Part shown: piece after piece, positions 22,760-32,614 of the stretch | Layout of the letters: each line of letters opens with the position of its first letter | Position numbering within the stretch: position 1 is the stretch's first letter | Assembly (NCBI RefSeq): GCF_029784155.1 | Contig: NC_073693.1 | Span: 224,393,094-224,457,093, forward strand | DNA length: 64,000 nucleotides | From: Uranotaenia lowii | Lineage: Eukaryota; Arthropoda; Insecta; Diptera; Culicidae | Direction: 5' to 3' | The notes under the pieces: generated by a model | The model's input: the letters and a program-made list of their open reading frames with translations, nothing else | What the model was told of the DNA's origin: nothing | Databases searched by the model: none | Position numbers and translations under genes: made by a program

Positions 22760-24749
22760 GTAGTCGACGTAACGAATGGTTCGACGAGGAGTGTAGGAGG
22801 GTGATGGACGAAGAGAATGCCGCGCGGGCGGCAGTAGTGCAAAGAGGCACCCGTCGAAATGTGGAAAATCACCGACAGCGGAAGAGGCAGCGAGTCCGAC
22901 TTTTCCAGGAGAAAAAGCGCCGCCTGGAGGAGGAGGAGCTCGAGGAGCTGGAGCAGCTGCATCGTTCCCAAGAAACACGAAAGTTCTATCAGAAACTCAA
23001 CGCATCCCGCAAAGGCTTCGTGCCGCAAGCCGAAATGTGCCGGGATAAGGACGGGGGTATCCTGACGGACAATCGTGAGGTGATCAGAAGGTGGAAGCAG
23101 CACTTCGATGAACACCTGAACGGCGCACATGCAGGAGATCAAGACGGTGGGGGAAGGTACATCGCCGGCGTAGCCAACGACGAAGAGGAGCCACTCCCAA
23201 CGATGAGTGAAGTTAAGGAAGCCATTCGCCAGCTGAATAGAAACAAGTCGGCTGGGAAGGATGGCATCGCAGCTGAACTCATCAAAATGGGCCCGGACAG
23301 GTTGGCCGATTGCCTACACCGGTTGATAATCCGGATCTGGGACATAGAACAGCTACCGGAGGAGTGGAAGGAGGGGGTAATATGCCCCATCTACAAGAAG
23401 GGCGACAAATTGGACTGTGAGAACTACCGAGCGATCACTGTCCTCAATGCCGCCTACAAAGTGTTGTCCCGAATCCTACTCCGCCGCCTAACGCCGCAAG
23501 CAAACAGATTCGTGGGAAGTCATCAGGCCGGCTTCATGGAGGGACGGTCAACGACGGACCAGATATTCACATTTCGGCAAATCCTCCAAAAATGCCGGGA
23601 ACACAAAGTCCCTACGCACCATCTATTCATCGACTTCAAAGCCGCATACGACACGATCGACCGTAACGAGCTATGGAAATCATGGACGAGAACGGCTTTT
23701 CCGGGAAGCTGATCAGACTGATCAAGGCGACGATGGATGGAACGCAGTGCTGTGTGCGTATTTCGAGTGAATTGTCGAGTTCATTCGAATCGCGCAGGGG
23801 GCTACGACAAGGTGATGGTCTATCCTGCATGATGTTCAACGTGGCGCTAGAAGGTGTTATTCGACGAGCGGTGGGCGAAATGCGGGGCACGATTTTCAAC
23901 AGATCCAGTCAACTTATCTGCTTTGCCGATGACATTGATATAGTCGGCAGATCATCTGCGGCGGTGGAGGAGATCTACCGCAAGCTGAAACGTGAAGCAG
24001 GAAGGATTGGGTTGATGATTAATACGTCCAAGACGAAGTACATGCTGTCCTGCGGATCCGAGACCGACCGAACCCGCTTGTCCAGTAATAACAAGGTCAC
24101 GATCGACGGCGACGAGCTGGAGATAGTCGAAGACTTTGTCTATCTCGGCTCACTGGTGACCGCAGACAATGACACCAGCCGTGAGATCCGGAGGCGAATT
24201 ATCAGCGGAAGTCGTGCCTACTATGGACTCCACAAGCAACTGCGGTCGAGAAGACTTAGCCCTCGCACGAAGTGTAACCTGTATATGACGCTTATTAGAC
24301 CGGTTGTTCTCTACGGGCACGAGACATGGATATTGCTCGAGGAGGACCTGCGTACACTCGGAGTATTCGAGCGACGAGTGTTAAGAACCAGCTTTGACGG
24401 CGTACAGGAGAACGGAGTGTGGAGGCGAAGGATGAACCACGAGCTCGCGCGACTCTACGGCGAACCCAGTATCCAGAAGTTGGTGAAAGCTGGCCGGATA
24501 CGCTGGGCGGGACATGTTGCGAGAATGCCGGACGACTGTCCTGCAAAACAGGTGTTCGCTACGAATCCGGTAGGAACAAGACGAGCGGGGGCGCAACGAG
24601 CGAGGTGGTTAGACCAAGTGGAGCGTGATCTGGCGAACGTGGGGTGCCCGAGAAATTGGAGAACGGTTGCTATGAACCGAGTGAATTTTAGGAATTATGT
24701 TCGTCAAGTTATGTCGTGAGACGGAATACTATTTAAATAAATAAAATAA
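22760..24749 (+). mobile_element. 5'-truncated RTE-type non-LTR retrotransposon
   Basis: About 1.99 kb bounded by an 11-bp target duplication, atttgtagttt, at 22749-22759 and 24750-24760. The 3' end is a short tandem tail (aaataaataaaataa) typical of RTE-like LINEs. The endonuclease domain and 5' end are missing. It is much more GC-rich than its surroundings, which suggests a comparatively recent insertion. It lies in the unmirrored centre. Clade assignment is from remembered mosquito RTE sequences and is moderately sure. Confidence 0.85.
22762..24719 (+). pseudogene. RTE-type reverse transcriptase, frameshifted
   Basis: Non-LTR ORF2 missing its N-terminal endonuclease. In order: a basic/Glu-rich linker (RRNEWFDEECRRVMDEEN...) up to about residue 110; the RT start with NKSAGKDGIAAELI; PEEWKEGVICPIYKKGD; motif A FIDFKAAYDTID; then a single-base deletion near 23676-23682 that moves the frame. 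The second segment begins EIMDENGFSGK and holds RRGLRQGDGLSC, motif C FADDIDI with both Asp residues, YLGSL, and a C-terminal GRIRWAGHVARMP region to a TGA at 24717-24719. Apart from the truncation and one frameshift the sequence is well preserved. It would copy RNA into DNA at the target site in an intact element. Confidence 0.9.
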
Positions 24750-24760
24750 ATTTGTAGTTT

Positions 24761-25559
24761 TTGTAATTTCAAATAATTTGTCTGTACCGAAGTGCATTTT
24801 AGATAAGTATATGAAGATTTGCAATGAAAATTCTGAATCACACGATAAATACGAGTAACAAAAATATTATTAGCACGTAAAGAAACATACCAAATTCATT
24901 GGATAAACTTTTACTTTAAAATTTATATTGCGTATAAATAGACAGTATTATAGGCAGGAATTCTAAATAAACATAAAGTACATTCAGAGTTAATAAGAAA
25001 TTTATAATGTGTATCAGTCAGAGAAGTAATTAAGTAAATAGCTACGTTTTATATTAATTTCTTTTTTCAGAAATACACATTCAAAGCCAGAATACCGAAT
25101 AGTGTTGAGAAAGCAACAGTGAATCATAACTAATAAATATATTATTTCAGGAACGCAGTAAAAACTTTGATACCGAATCCCGATCTCTGTATTTTTTATT
25201 CAGAACTAAGATTCTGAATTCAAATCCAAAACTAGAATAAAAACAAACCGAAACTATGTTCAACTTATTGAAAGAATCAATCAGACCTTAAATCAAATAT
25301 AAAAGCATATAAAAATTTTAAATTCTTTTTTTTTAATATTTACCTTGAATATCCAACTTAAGGTAGCAAACCAAAATTGTAGCATGTTTTAAACTGAATC
25401 CTAATCCTTGCGCACTTAACTTGGACAAAATAGGAAAAGTATTTAAATTCAGTTTTCTTCATACTTTTTGTAAAGTTTAAAACATATTTAGAACGGACTG
25501 AAGTTGTTTATCGTATCAGAAAATATTAGTTAAAGACCAAATTTGAAATTATTTAATAA
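24761..25559. other. AT-rich DNA
   Basis: No termini, repeats or convincing ORF between the LINE and the next TA element. The ORF at 25530-25751 crosses into that element and is incidental. Confidence 0.5.
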
Positions 25560-25561
25560 TA

Positions 25562-26487
25562 GAGTAAGGTGGGGTAAAAGTACGAGTCGGGTAAAAGTAC
25601 GTTCTGGGATTATCACAAACCGAGAACAGTAAAATTCAAAACTCTGGTGTGGATTGATAGTGATTTGAGCTACCAACAACCAGCCATAGTTTTTTTTCGT
25701 AGAAGTTAAAAATACCCCGAAAAATGAGCTAAAGTTGCTTTTTTGCTTCAATGATGTAATATTTCAAAAAACGGCAAACCTGTTTATGTAATCAAAAGTC
25801 TGACTTTCAATGAAAGTTTTAATGTGTCTTTTTAGTTGTTTTTAATCACTATCAAATGTCGAAGAAAGAAATTAATTACTATTTCTCTATTCATCACAAT
25901 AAACTGTGAATCATAAGCAACCTTGAAGGGGCAAAAGTACGAACTGCGAATGGGGCAAAAGTACGAAGGGTCTTCTGAAGTAAATCTGAACGGAAAATCA
26001 GCCCATATTTTTGTTTCTTCAAGACTTGCTCGCGAGAAAAATTGCTCAAATACGATGAGAACTGGATTTCGAAAACCTGCTGAATATGGACAGTTAGTGG
26101 AAAACTCAAATTCGCTCAGGTTATTTTCCCATGTATAGGATTTGTATCAGAAGCGAACAAAGATGTTGCTGCTGTAAGCAGAGATTAATACAAAATAATT
26201 TTCCTGTTGACTTCATGCAGAATTGTGGAATTTTGAATGGTCGTACTTTTACCCCACATCATTCGAACTTTTTTCCCAGAGGTGGGGTAAGAGTACGTTT
26301 CGATAGCAGTTAGACATTTTCACTACTGCTTTCAAATGCGTCGACCAATTATCCTCGTAAATAATTTTGTAGAAGAGAGATAAAAGTATAAAGAGTCAAA
26401 TGCTGTTCTTGCTTTTTTAGAAAACAACCGGCAAAATTTTCTAAAAATAGGATAGCACTAAGGTCGTACTTTTACCCCACCATACTC
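25562..26487. mobile_element. TA-flanked element, 'ggggtaaaagtacg' phrase type
   Basis: Ends read GAGTAAGGTGGGGTAAAAGT and, inverted, GAGTATGGTGGGGTAAAAGT, with TA at 25560-25561 and 26488-26489. The phrase 'gggg(t/c)aaaagtacga' occurs at least seven times: twice at the left end, twice near 25930-25970, twice in opposite orientations near 26240-26300 and once at the right end. No transposase. ORFs at 25894-26109, 25923-26138 and 26131-26313 are incidental. Confidence 0.75.
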
Positions 26488-26489
26488 TA

Positions 26490-26776
26490 AGTCGTGTTTG
26501 AAACCTTGGTTTGTTAATACTAAGTTATTGATGTTCATAGATGTTGATTCTTTTATTAAATTGACATAATTTTAATTATTTAATTCATTCTTATAGACAC
26601 CAATTTTACGAGAATTTTGCATTTTTTTTCTTAGTCAGAAGAATTTTATGAGTTTTATTAAAATTTTTACTCATACATGTGCTTTCAACTGACAAACTAA
26701 TGCGGCTTTTTTAAACGTAAAATTTGATTAATTTTGATATTTTGTCACTTTCGACTCAAAAGGTTGCCGACCACTG
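26490..26776 (-). mobile_element. hAT-like terminus and AT-rich DNA
   Basis: At 26762-26776 the sequence ggttgccgaccactg reads, inverted, CAGTGGTCGGCAACC, a common hAT-type terminus. The other end was not found. It sits exactly where homology between the two arms stops, so an insertion here may have ended the collinearity. Confidence 0.45.
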
Positions 26777-27462
26777 CCCTAGAAGAAAGCATGGGTTTCA
26801 AACATTTACAGAAAAATTCTTCTTACCTCTATACACTACAAAGCCTAATTTGTTTCCATTTGCATGATCAGTTCTCGAGTTATAAAAACATGTTACTTTT
26901 GTTTGGAAAACTCCTCCCCCTCCCGATTATGAGGTTCTCAAACCATTATAAAAACCTTCCCCGGCCTCAAAAGTCTCCACCTGCCAAAATTCACGTGAAT
27001 CAATTCAGCAATTTTTCTATAGTCTATAGGGAACAGATAGGCAGACAGACAGAAATTCCTTTTTATTTATTAAATTTTCAACGTTCTAACTTTGAAGTTA
27101 TATTGCACTGCCTCGGCCCCTTCATTCTAGACGTAATATTATGAATAAATATGTTGAATAAAAAACTAATGGTCGAAACAAAATATTTTGGTTTAGCAAC
27201 TTATTTCTGGGTGTTCTGACGAAAACATTTCTGGGAAATGATTAATTCGGCAAATGGAATTCTAGGAATTTTTCATTGTACCATTACAATAATGTTTTCA
27301 ATTCTACCATTGCAAAAATGTAAAATATGCAACAATAGTTCGTTTATAATCCAACAAAATCTTTTCATGCCTGTTATCCCTCGGTGCAAATATTTAGTAT
27401 GATAATTATTACGCTATTTTCCTCCGTCTCATTCACAAAACCAAATGTTTTAGGTCAGTTGA

Positions 27463-27778
27463 ATGGCAGATGAATATGATGACACATTTGTCGGTTCGAC
27501 TGACTGCTGCTATGCCGATAGAAGTGTGTTTAGTAAAATCATACGCACCGATTAACTCCGGCGCTGCGGAACGGAACAATTTAGAGCAACATAAACGTAC
27601 GATCGATCCGATCCGGGTTGAGGTCCCCCGTTCATCGGTCTGACGGATGATGGACCAACGCACATCGCAAATGGCCTCGGACAACACCATGTCAGCCTTA
27701 GGGCCTTTTTCCGTTTTTTCCGAAGGTAACTTTATGCATACCTTAGTGGAAAAAGAAAGTTCCAGCAGAATTGAATAA
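27463..27778 (+). pseudogene. Degenerate coding remnant, right copy
   Basis: Starts MADEYDDTFVGSTD and is then shifted by a two-base deletion relative to the left copy (gactgactgctgc versus gactgatcaaactgc). The later segment with MMDQRTSQMASDNTMSALGP is intact, and the internal TGA is shared with the left copy. Weak resemblance to hAT transposase as noted for 16100-16417. Confidence 0.35.
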
Positions 27779-27974
27779 TACACCCGAGAAATGCGGTAAT
27801 ATCAAGTCATTCACGAGCGGTCTAATAACCAAGTGCGATAATTTGTCTCCTCCGGTTGAGGACAATCTTGGCTGAAGCGCACAGGAAGAGGTTGAGGCTT
27901 GGGCGGGGGTTTTGGAGTTGACTGACGGCGGATGATCGCATTTTGCAGGGACAATTTAGTGTGGCTGGCTGGTC

Positions 27975-28214
27975 ATGTCCAGCCAACCCATCGCCATTGG
28001 AACGAAACTAGATCTATCTAAAGAAAACAAACTGCCCATCGGCTGGAGCAAGTCAGCTGAGAGCTTAGGAGAGCTTCGGTGGAACCTGAGATTGGTGGAA
28101 ATCCTAGGCCTCAACTTTGTGGGAGGTAGTTTTCCGTCCGCTTGGATTTGTAGAGCTGAGCAAAGGGGAGGAAACCCGATAAATGTGTGGCCGGTCATGG
28201 GTAATACCTGTTAG
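27975..28214 (+). CDS. Uncertain ORF in the GC-rich block
   Basis: A 79-residue open frame, MSSQPIAIGTKLDLSKENKL onward, with a mixed, protein-like composition and no recognisable domain, signal or membrane segment. The mirrored sequence at about 15680-15915 is frameshifted. It may be an exon of the same decayed unit as 27463-27778. Low confidence that it is translated. Confidence 0.2.
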   Translation: MSSQPIAIGTKLDLSKENKLPIGWSKSAESLGELRWNLRLVEILGLNFVGGSFPSAWICRAEQRGGNPINVWPVMGNTC

Positions 28215-28556
28215 CTAATGATGGACGCGTGTATATCGAATAGCTGCTGCTGCAGACGATCTGATGGGTAATAATGCATAGGATATATCAGCCAGAAATG
28301 CGGAAGATTTAAACTAGAGCAGGACGTCTGGTCAATGAATTGGACCGGTTCCTGAACTCAATCATTGATAGACGTTGCGTCATCAACGGTGGTTCTTCTA
28401 CCGGTAGCTGATTAATGATAAATCAACGACCTGATTTCTGCTGGATGAAAAAAGTTCCCTACCTACTGAAGGAAAGTGTTTTATGAGATAGAGTTTTCCA
28501 ATATTTCACTTAGGAGATTTATTCCAGACAGCCGATAGTTTGAAAGGTATTTTACT

Positions 28557-29629
28557 CACGCAGAGATTCTGATATTTGGATTTTGATACAACACAAAACT
28601 GACTTTGATTCAAAACATTCAGTTTTTTGAATCAAAATCCTGTTTTCTTTGAATCAATGAATTGTCGTTCTGATTCAAATGAATAATTTTTGAAAAAAAG
28701 AATTAATTTTTTGAACTGAAAAATTTTGGACATTCATTTTAAACAAATTCTTTGATTCAAAAGAAATTTGTTCAATTGCACATTTCGTTAAAAACAAAGT
28801 AAATTTTCTTTCAACCAAAGAAAATTGTTTTCAACAGAAAGGAATAATTTCTTTAAATTTAAATGTTAAACTTAGAAGATACTTTGGATTGAGCAAGAAC
28901 CGAATTTCGAATAAAGTTTGTCCGGTTGTGTTGAAAATCAAAACTAATGAATCAGAGATAGCTTTAGGAGGATTCAGGATGAAGAATGGTAAGTGTGTGT
29001 TAATCCATTAATCAAAAAGTGAACGTTTAAGATTTTATATAAACTCTTGCATTACAGGACCACGGCAGATTCCGTCCCAAATCCAGCTGTCTGATTATCT
29101 TCGGCCCGATCTTCAGCGGTAATCACCAGTTGGATGACCACTAAAGCTAGCAACCGGAGCTGCTGCCGGAAGTCTATTGAGCGGCCCAAGAAGAATGCCC
29201 TCAGGCCAAAATTAGGACCGGATGATTCAATTATAGTGAACCAGTGTTAGTGTTAATTTTGTGAATAAAAATGAATTTAAAATGTAGATTCTTGATTTTT
29301 ATTATTCAAAATTCCTAATAGGAACTGCGGGACAATAGAAAATATTTCTTCCGATTGGAATAAAAGGAAAATGGTTCAATGAACCAATCCTTTCAAATCT
29401 AAACCTAAATTACATTGTAGCAAACGAGAACAACTTTGCATCAAATGGAACTGTTTATTGTTTCAGAGCATTTATATTTTGATTCAAAGATTTTTCAAAA
29501 GAAAAATTCTTTGAAACAAAGGATAATGCCTTTGAATCAAAGAAATTTTTATTTATCCCAAAATCAAAGGAAAAAATCCTTTGTTTTTGCGGCACTTTCC
29601 TTTGAAATAAAAAATTTTTTCGCTGCTTG
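28557..29629 (+). mobile_element. CACGCAG-ended element with a mini-gene
   Basis: Termini CACGCAGAGA and, inverted, CAAGCAGCGA, with a 2-bp duplication CT at 28555-28556 and 29630-29631. The mirrored arm shows the unoccupied site at 15277-15278. Both flanks are dense in 'tttgattcaaa'-type words in alternating orientation (28600-28800 and 29440-29600). The interior, 28900-29270, is GC-richer and looks like a compact spliced transcription unit ending in AATAAA at 29264. No transposase; family not recognised. Confidence 0.7.
28979..29122 (+). CDS. Spliced 24-residue mini-ORF inside the element
   Basis: ATG at 28979 sits 10 bases before a consensus donor (G|GTAAGTGTG, intron 28989-29057, 69 bp) with a consensus acceptor (gcattacag). 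Joining 28979-28988 to 29058-29122 gives MKNG..., a Pro/Gln/Arg-containing 24-residue peptide ending at TAA 29120-29122. Splice signals and intron length are typical of insects and an AATAAA lies 142 bp downstream. It could equally be a non-coding spliced RNA or a captured host exon pair. No homology recognised. Confidence 0.35.
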
Positions 29630-29967
29630 CTGAAATATAGTCCATATCTAGTTCGAGTTGTAATAAAGTGAGTTACAGAACAACAGAAAAAAGAGATATT
29701 CTTTTTCTTAGTTCGATATTGACAACTCAAGTTTGTGAAAAAGTCACAGCTTGTAAATACGCCAAACTTGCACTTCAATCGGAGAACTGTGCTCTTGGGA
29801 GATTTTTTTGTTGGGAAATCTCATTCAACTACCTCCATCGTAACAGATTTAAGTTTGGGGGAGTAAGTTCAAAGCGAAGAACTGTTTTTGGGGGGAAAAT
29901 TTTTATTCCTGCTTCATTCGTAGAAAGTTTCACATATATGTATGTTGATGTATCTGCTAATCCTAAC

Positions 29968-30045
29968 AGCTCTTCGGTAGTCAAGCGGTTAGCATCCTGA
30001 GATGTTAATCGCAGGTTGGGGTTTTATTCACGTACCTGCAGTGAA
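29968..30045 (+). other. tRNA-like relic, mirrored copy
   Basis: gctcttcggtagtcaagcgg then ttagcatcc matches a tRNA D-arm/A-box pattern. 'gcaggttggggttt' is a weak B-box. Mirror of 14727-14797. Probably the head of an old tRNA-derived repeat. Confidence 0.35.
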
Positions 30046-30344
30046 TTTTTTTATGGTTTCCATTTTATTTGGATGCAAAAAAGAGGTCCAAAAATGCCAG
30101 AGACACATTTTTTTACGTACAAAGACTGAATATAAATGCTATAGTACGATGAATTTCAATGTGCGCAATCCAAATTCTTGTCACTGATAAAGTTGCATGA
30201 ATCAGAAAATCGGTTAAGAATTTTAAATAACGAATTTATGATCAAATTATAATCAATTTATAATCAAATTAATTCGAGATTTACATGAGGTACTTCAAAC
30301 TTTATTTTTTTCCCCCTTCGGTATTTTTGAAAATTTGGAGAGGG

Positions 30345-31237
30345 CACAGTGGTTCAAATCCCACAAAAGCTGAAAAAAGTGAATTTTTCAAGTTAGCGAC
30401 AACCAAATTTTTTATGTTGGAATCGAATCTCCAATGTTCTAGGAACGTTATGATGTAATCAGATATTTTCTAGGACCCTGTATACGCCTTCCATGGAACA
30501 AACATGAACGACAACTTAAAAACGTGAATTAAAAAAAGGATTTTCTATTCTCAACCCAAAACAACTTTAAAAAGCGCATAAATCTTTAGAAATTTATTTA
30601 TGTCTTTACTGAAGGTATATATTATAATCAATTTCACAGTTTGGAGATGGAAAACGTCCTCAATATTATGAACTAATAAAGTTTCGCTAAATTTAGAACC
30701 CAAAATTTGATGATAATTTTTTTTATTTACTCTATTCATTTTTCGGAAGCATAAATATAGCTTGCGCTGCCGATCGCCGTGGTAAATTATATACCGTTGG
30801 ATAGGTGAAAACCTCATCAAAAACATATCTTGAAATCAGCTGCTAGTTTTTGCTATATTTAGAAAACGATGTCTTTGAGTGGTACCCTGTTTGGTTCAAA
30901 TATAGAAATTTTAAAGTTTTTATACAGAGTAAACCAAGCATTGTTTGCTTCGATATATATGCAACTTCATCATAAAACATCAGTTTAAGTATTGATACAG
31001 GAAGGAGGGTGATTGATAGAGGAATTTTGGAGCCCATACTAAATTTTAACAAAAATATTCATAAATAAATGAAAAATATTCAATTTTCCTTTATAAAGCT
31101 CAAACCCCGTTTTGGCAATTATAGAAAAAAAATAGCAAACTTTGAAAAATTCATATCTTATTTTTTTCAACTTTCCACCTAGAATCTTTGACAAAAAAGA
31201 TTTTTTTCCAATTTTTTTTTTATTTTGAACCACTGTG
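30345..31237. mobile_element. CACAGTGGTTCAAA-ended element
   Basis: Perfect 14-bp inverted ends (CACAGTGGTTCAAA) flanked by a 5-bp direct repeat, gaggg, at 30340-30344 and 31238-31242. About 893 bp, AT-rich, without a coding frame; ORFs at 30551-30826, 30843-31052 and 31039-31233 look random. No counterpart was seen in the left arm near 10130-10200. Superfamily unclear. Confidence 0.65.
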
Positions 31238-31242
31238 GAGGG

Positions 31243-31653
31243 TTTTTTTTTTAAATTTACAAATGATTTTATTAAGGCATTTTACCTATAAAGTTTTTAT
31301 GTGCCGGGAGAATTTTTCTTAATGGGGGTGGGGGGGTTTGGTTGACAATAGAAGAAATTGATATTTGTTCCAGCCTAATTGATGATGAAGTTTTTGAAGT
31401 ATGAAAAATAGTTTGGAAAACTTTTGATTAGCTAAAAAAAATGTAAAAAAATCCTCGAAACAATATTAGAGCTCATATACAGAAGAGAGCGTACTAAAAT
31501 TTGTGACTTAGTTCGGCTAATCAGTTCCGTTTCAATTTTCGAAACTTTTCGCAGAACCTCAATTTTTGATTTCGAATCAAAAATATTTGTTATTATCATA
31601 CTATCTTAGTTCTGAGTCGTCGATCGAGTGTAGTGACGGTAACTACACTGTAG
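31243..31653. other. Right arm DNA between two elements
   Basis: 31243-31470 is right-specific, AT-rich, with a short G-run near 31325. From about 31470 it mirrors 9960-10130. No ORF. Confidence 0.5.
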
Positions 31654-31655
31654 TA

Positions 31656-32612
31656 GGGGAGAGTGAGGATACTTGATCCCTGGGGATACTTGATTCCTTA
31701 GCTATATCTCGAAACTGGAATGTCTTACAAAGATCAAATGTACTAGAAAAATGTGCCTAAAAGAGTAAAACAACAATGCTTGCAGTTCAAAATATTTTAA
31801 CAAAAAGATGGTTTGAGTAATTGAACTTTGTTTGAAAAATTTCACAAAATGTAACTTGAAGATCTTTTTCCATCAGTGTAAAATGTTCCTTACATGGACA
31901 ATAATAATAAAAAAAATTTGCTCCAATATATCTATCGCTCGAACGTAATATGAACTTCATAATGCCATATTTTCAAAGCAATGGAAAACTCTCAACTTTT
32001 TTTCAGAAAACAGTTTTCTAAAATGTTGATTATGGGTACAATTGATACCCAGAGTTAAAAACGGCATATTCTACTTCTGAATAGATCGTTATGATTGTTG
32101 ATTACAAGATCACTAATATTTATCCAAAAACTAATGTTTATCCAACAATTGTCTGAAGAAAAGGGCAAAAATAATTAATTCCTCTTAATTATAGAAAAAA
32201 GCGCCTTTATGTATGCAATGTCAATAGCGTTGAGACAAAGTTATAGAATTTTCTTCTTCTGTCAGCTATCAATAGTGAAATGAGAACAAACATGACCAAA
32301 ATAGTCTATTGACTTTCTATCTTGGGGTTTTGTTTAATTTTTTAACTAGGATTAGGGCTTCCTGAATAAAAAAAATCAAGTCTCCATCAAAAGGGATCAA
32401 GTCTCCTCTAACTTCAAAAATATCGCAATTTTTTTACTCTCACGAAAATGATTCTAGTTCATCAACGGGTTTCTAGTATCGTTCTTATTTTTGGAGCATA
32501 GAAACTTGAAGTTACAAGCTGTCAGAAAATGTAAAAGACGGTGAGTGGCTAAATTTTTCCAAAAAGATATGGGGAAAAAAGGAAAAGGGGATCAAGTATC
32601 CCCACTCTCCCC
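31656..32612. mobile_element. TA-flanked element, 'ggatacttgatccc' phrase type
   Basis: Ends GGGGAGAGTGAGGATACTTG and, inverted, GGGGAGAGTGGGGATACTTG; TA at 31654-31655 and 32613-32614. The phrase recurs as gaggatacttgatccc, ggggatacttgattcc, gggtacaattgataccc, gggatcaagtctcc and ggggatcaagtatcccc. The mirrored left arm near 9925 lacks the element and keeps 'tttctatacagt', which supports TA targeting. No transposase. Confidence 0.8.
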
Positions 32613-32614
32613 TA

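Larger units (their letters stand above)
27430..28230. other. GC-rich conserved block, right copy
   Basis: Mirror of 15640-16440. On the plus strand it holds the degenerate remnant at 27463-27778 and an open frame at 27975-28214 that begins MSSQPIAIGTKLDLSKEN after an acceptor-like 'cattttgcag'. That frame is broken in the left copy by one extra C. Whether the 79-residue frame was ever protein is uncertain. Confidence 0.45.
26780..30300. repeat. Inner right arm block
   Basis: Reverse complement of 14725-17125 and 10200-10470, interrupted by the element at 28557-29629. Contents in order: Helitron-type remnant (26780-27060), AT-rich DNA, GC-rich block (27430-28230), AT-rich DNA, element, tRNA-like relic, AT-rich DNA. 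Confidence 0.8.

Noticed and set aside
29968..30045. Functional tRNA gene
   Set aside because: A box is acceptable but the B box and cloverleaf are poor; treated as a relic.
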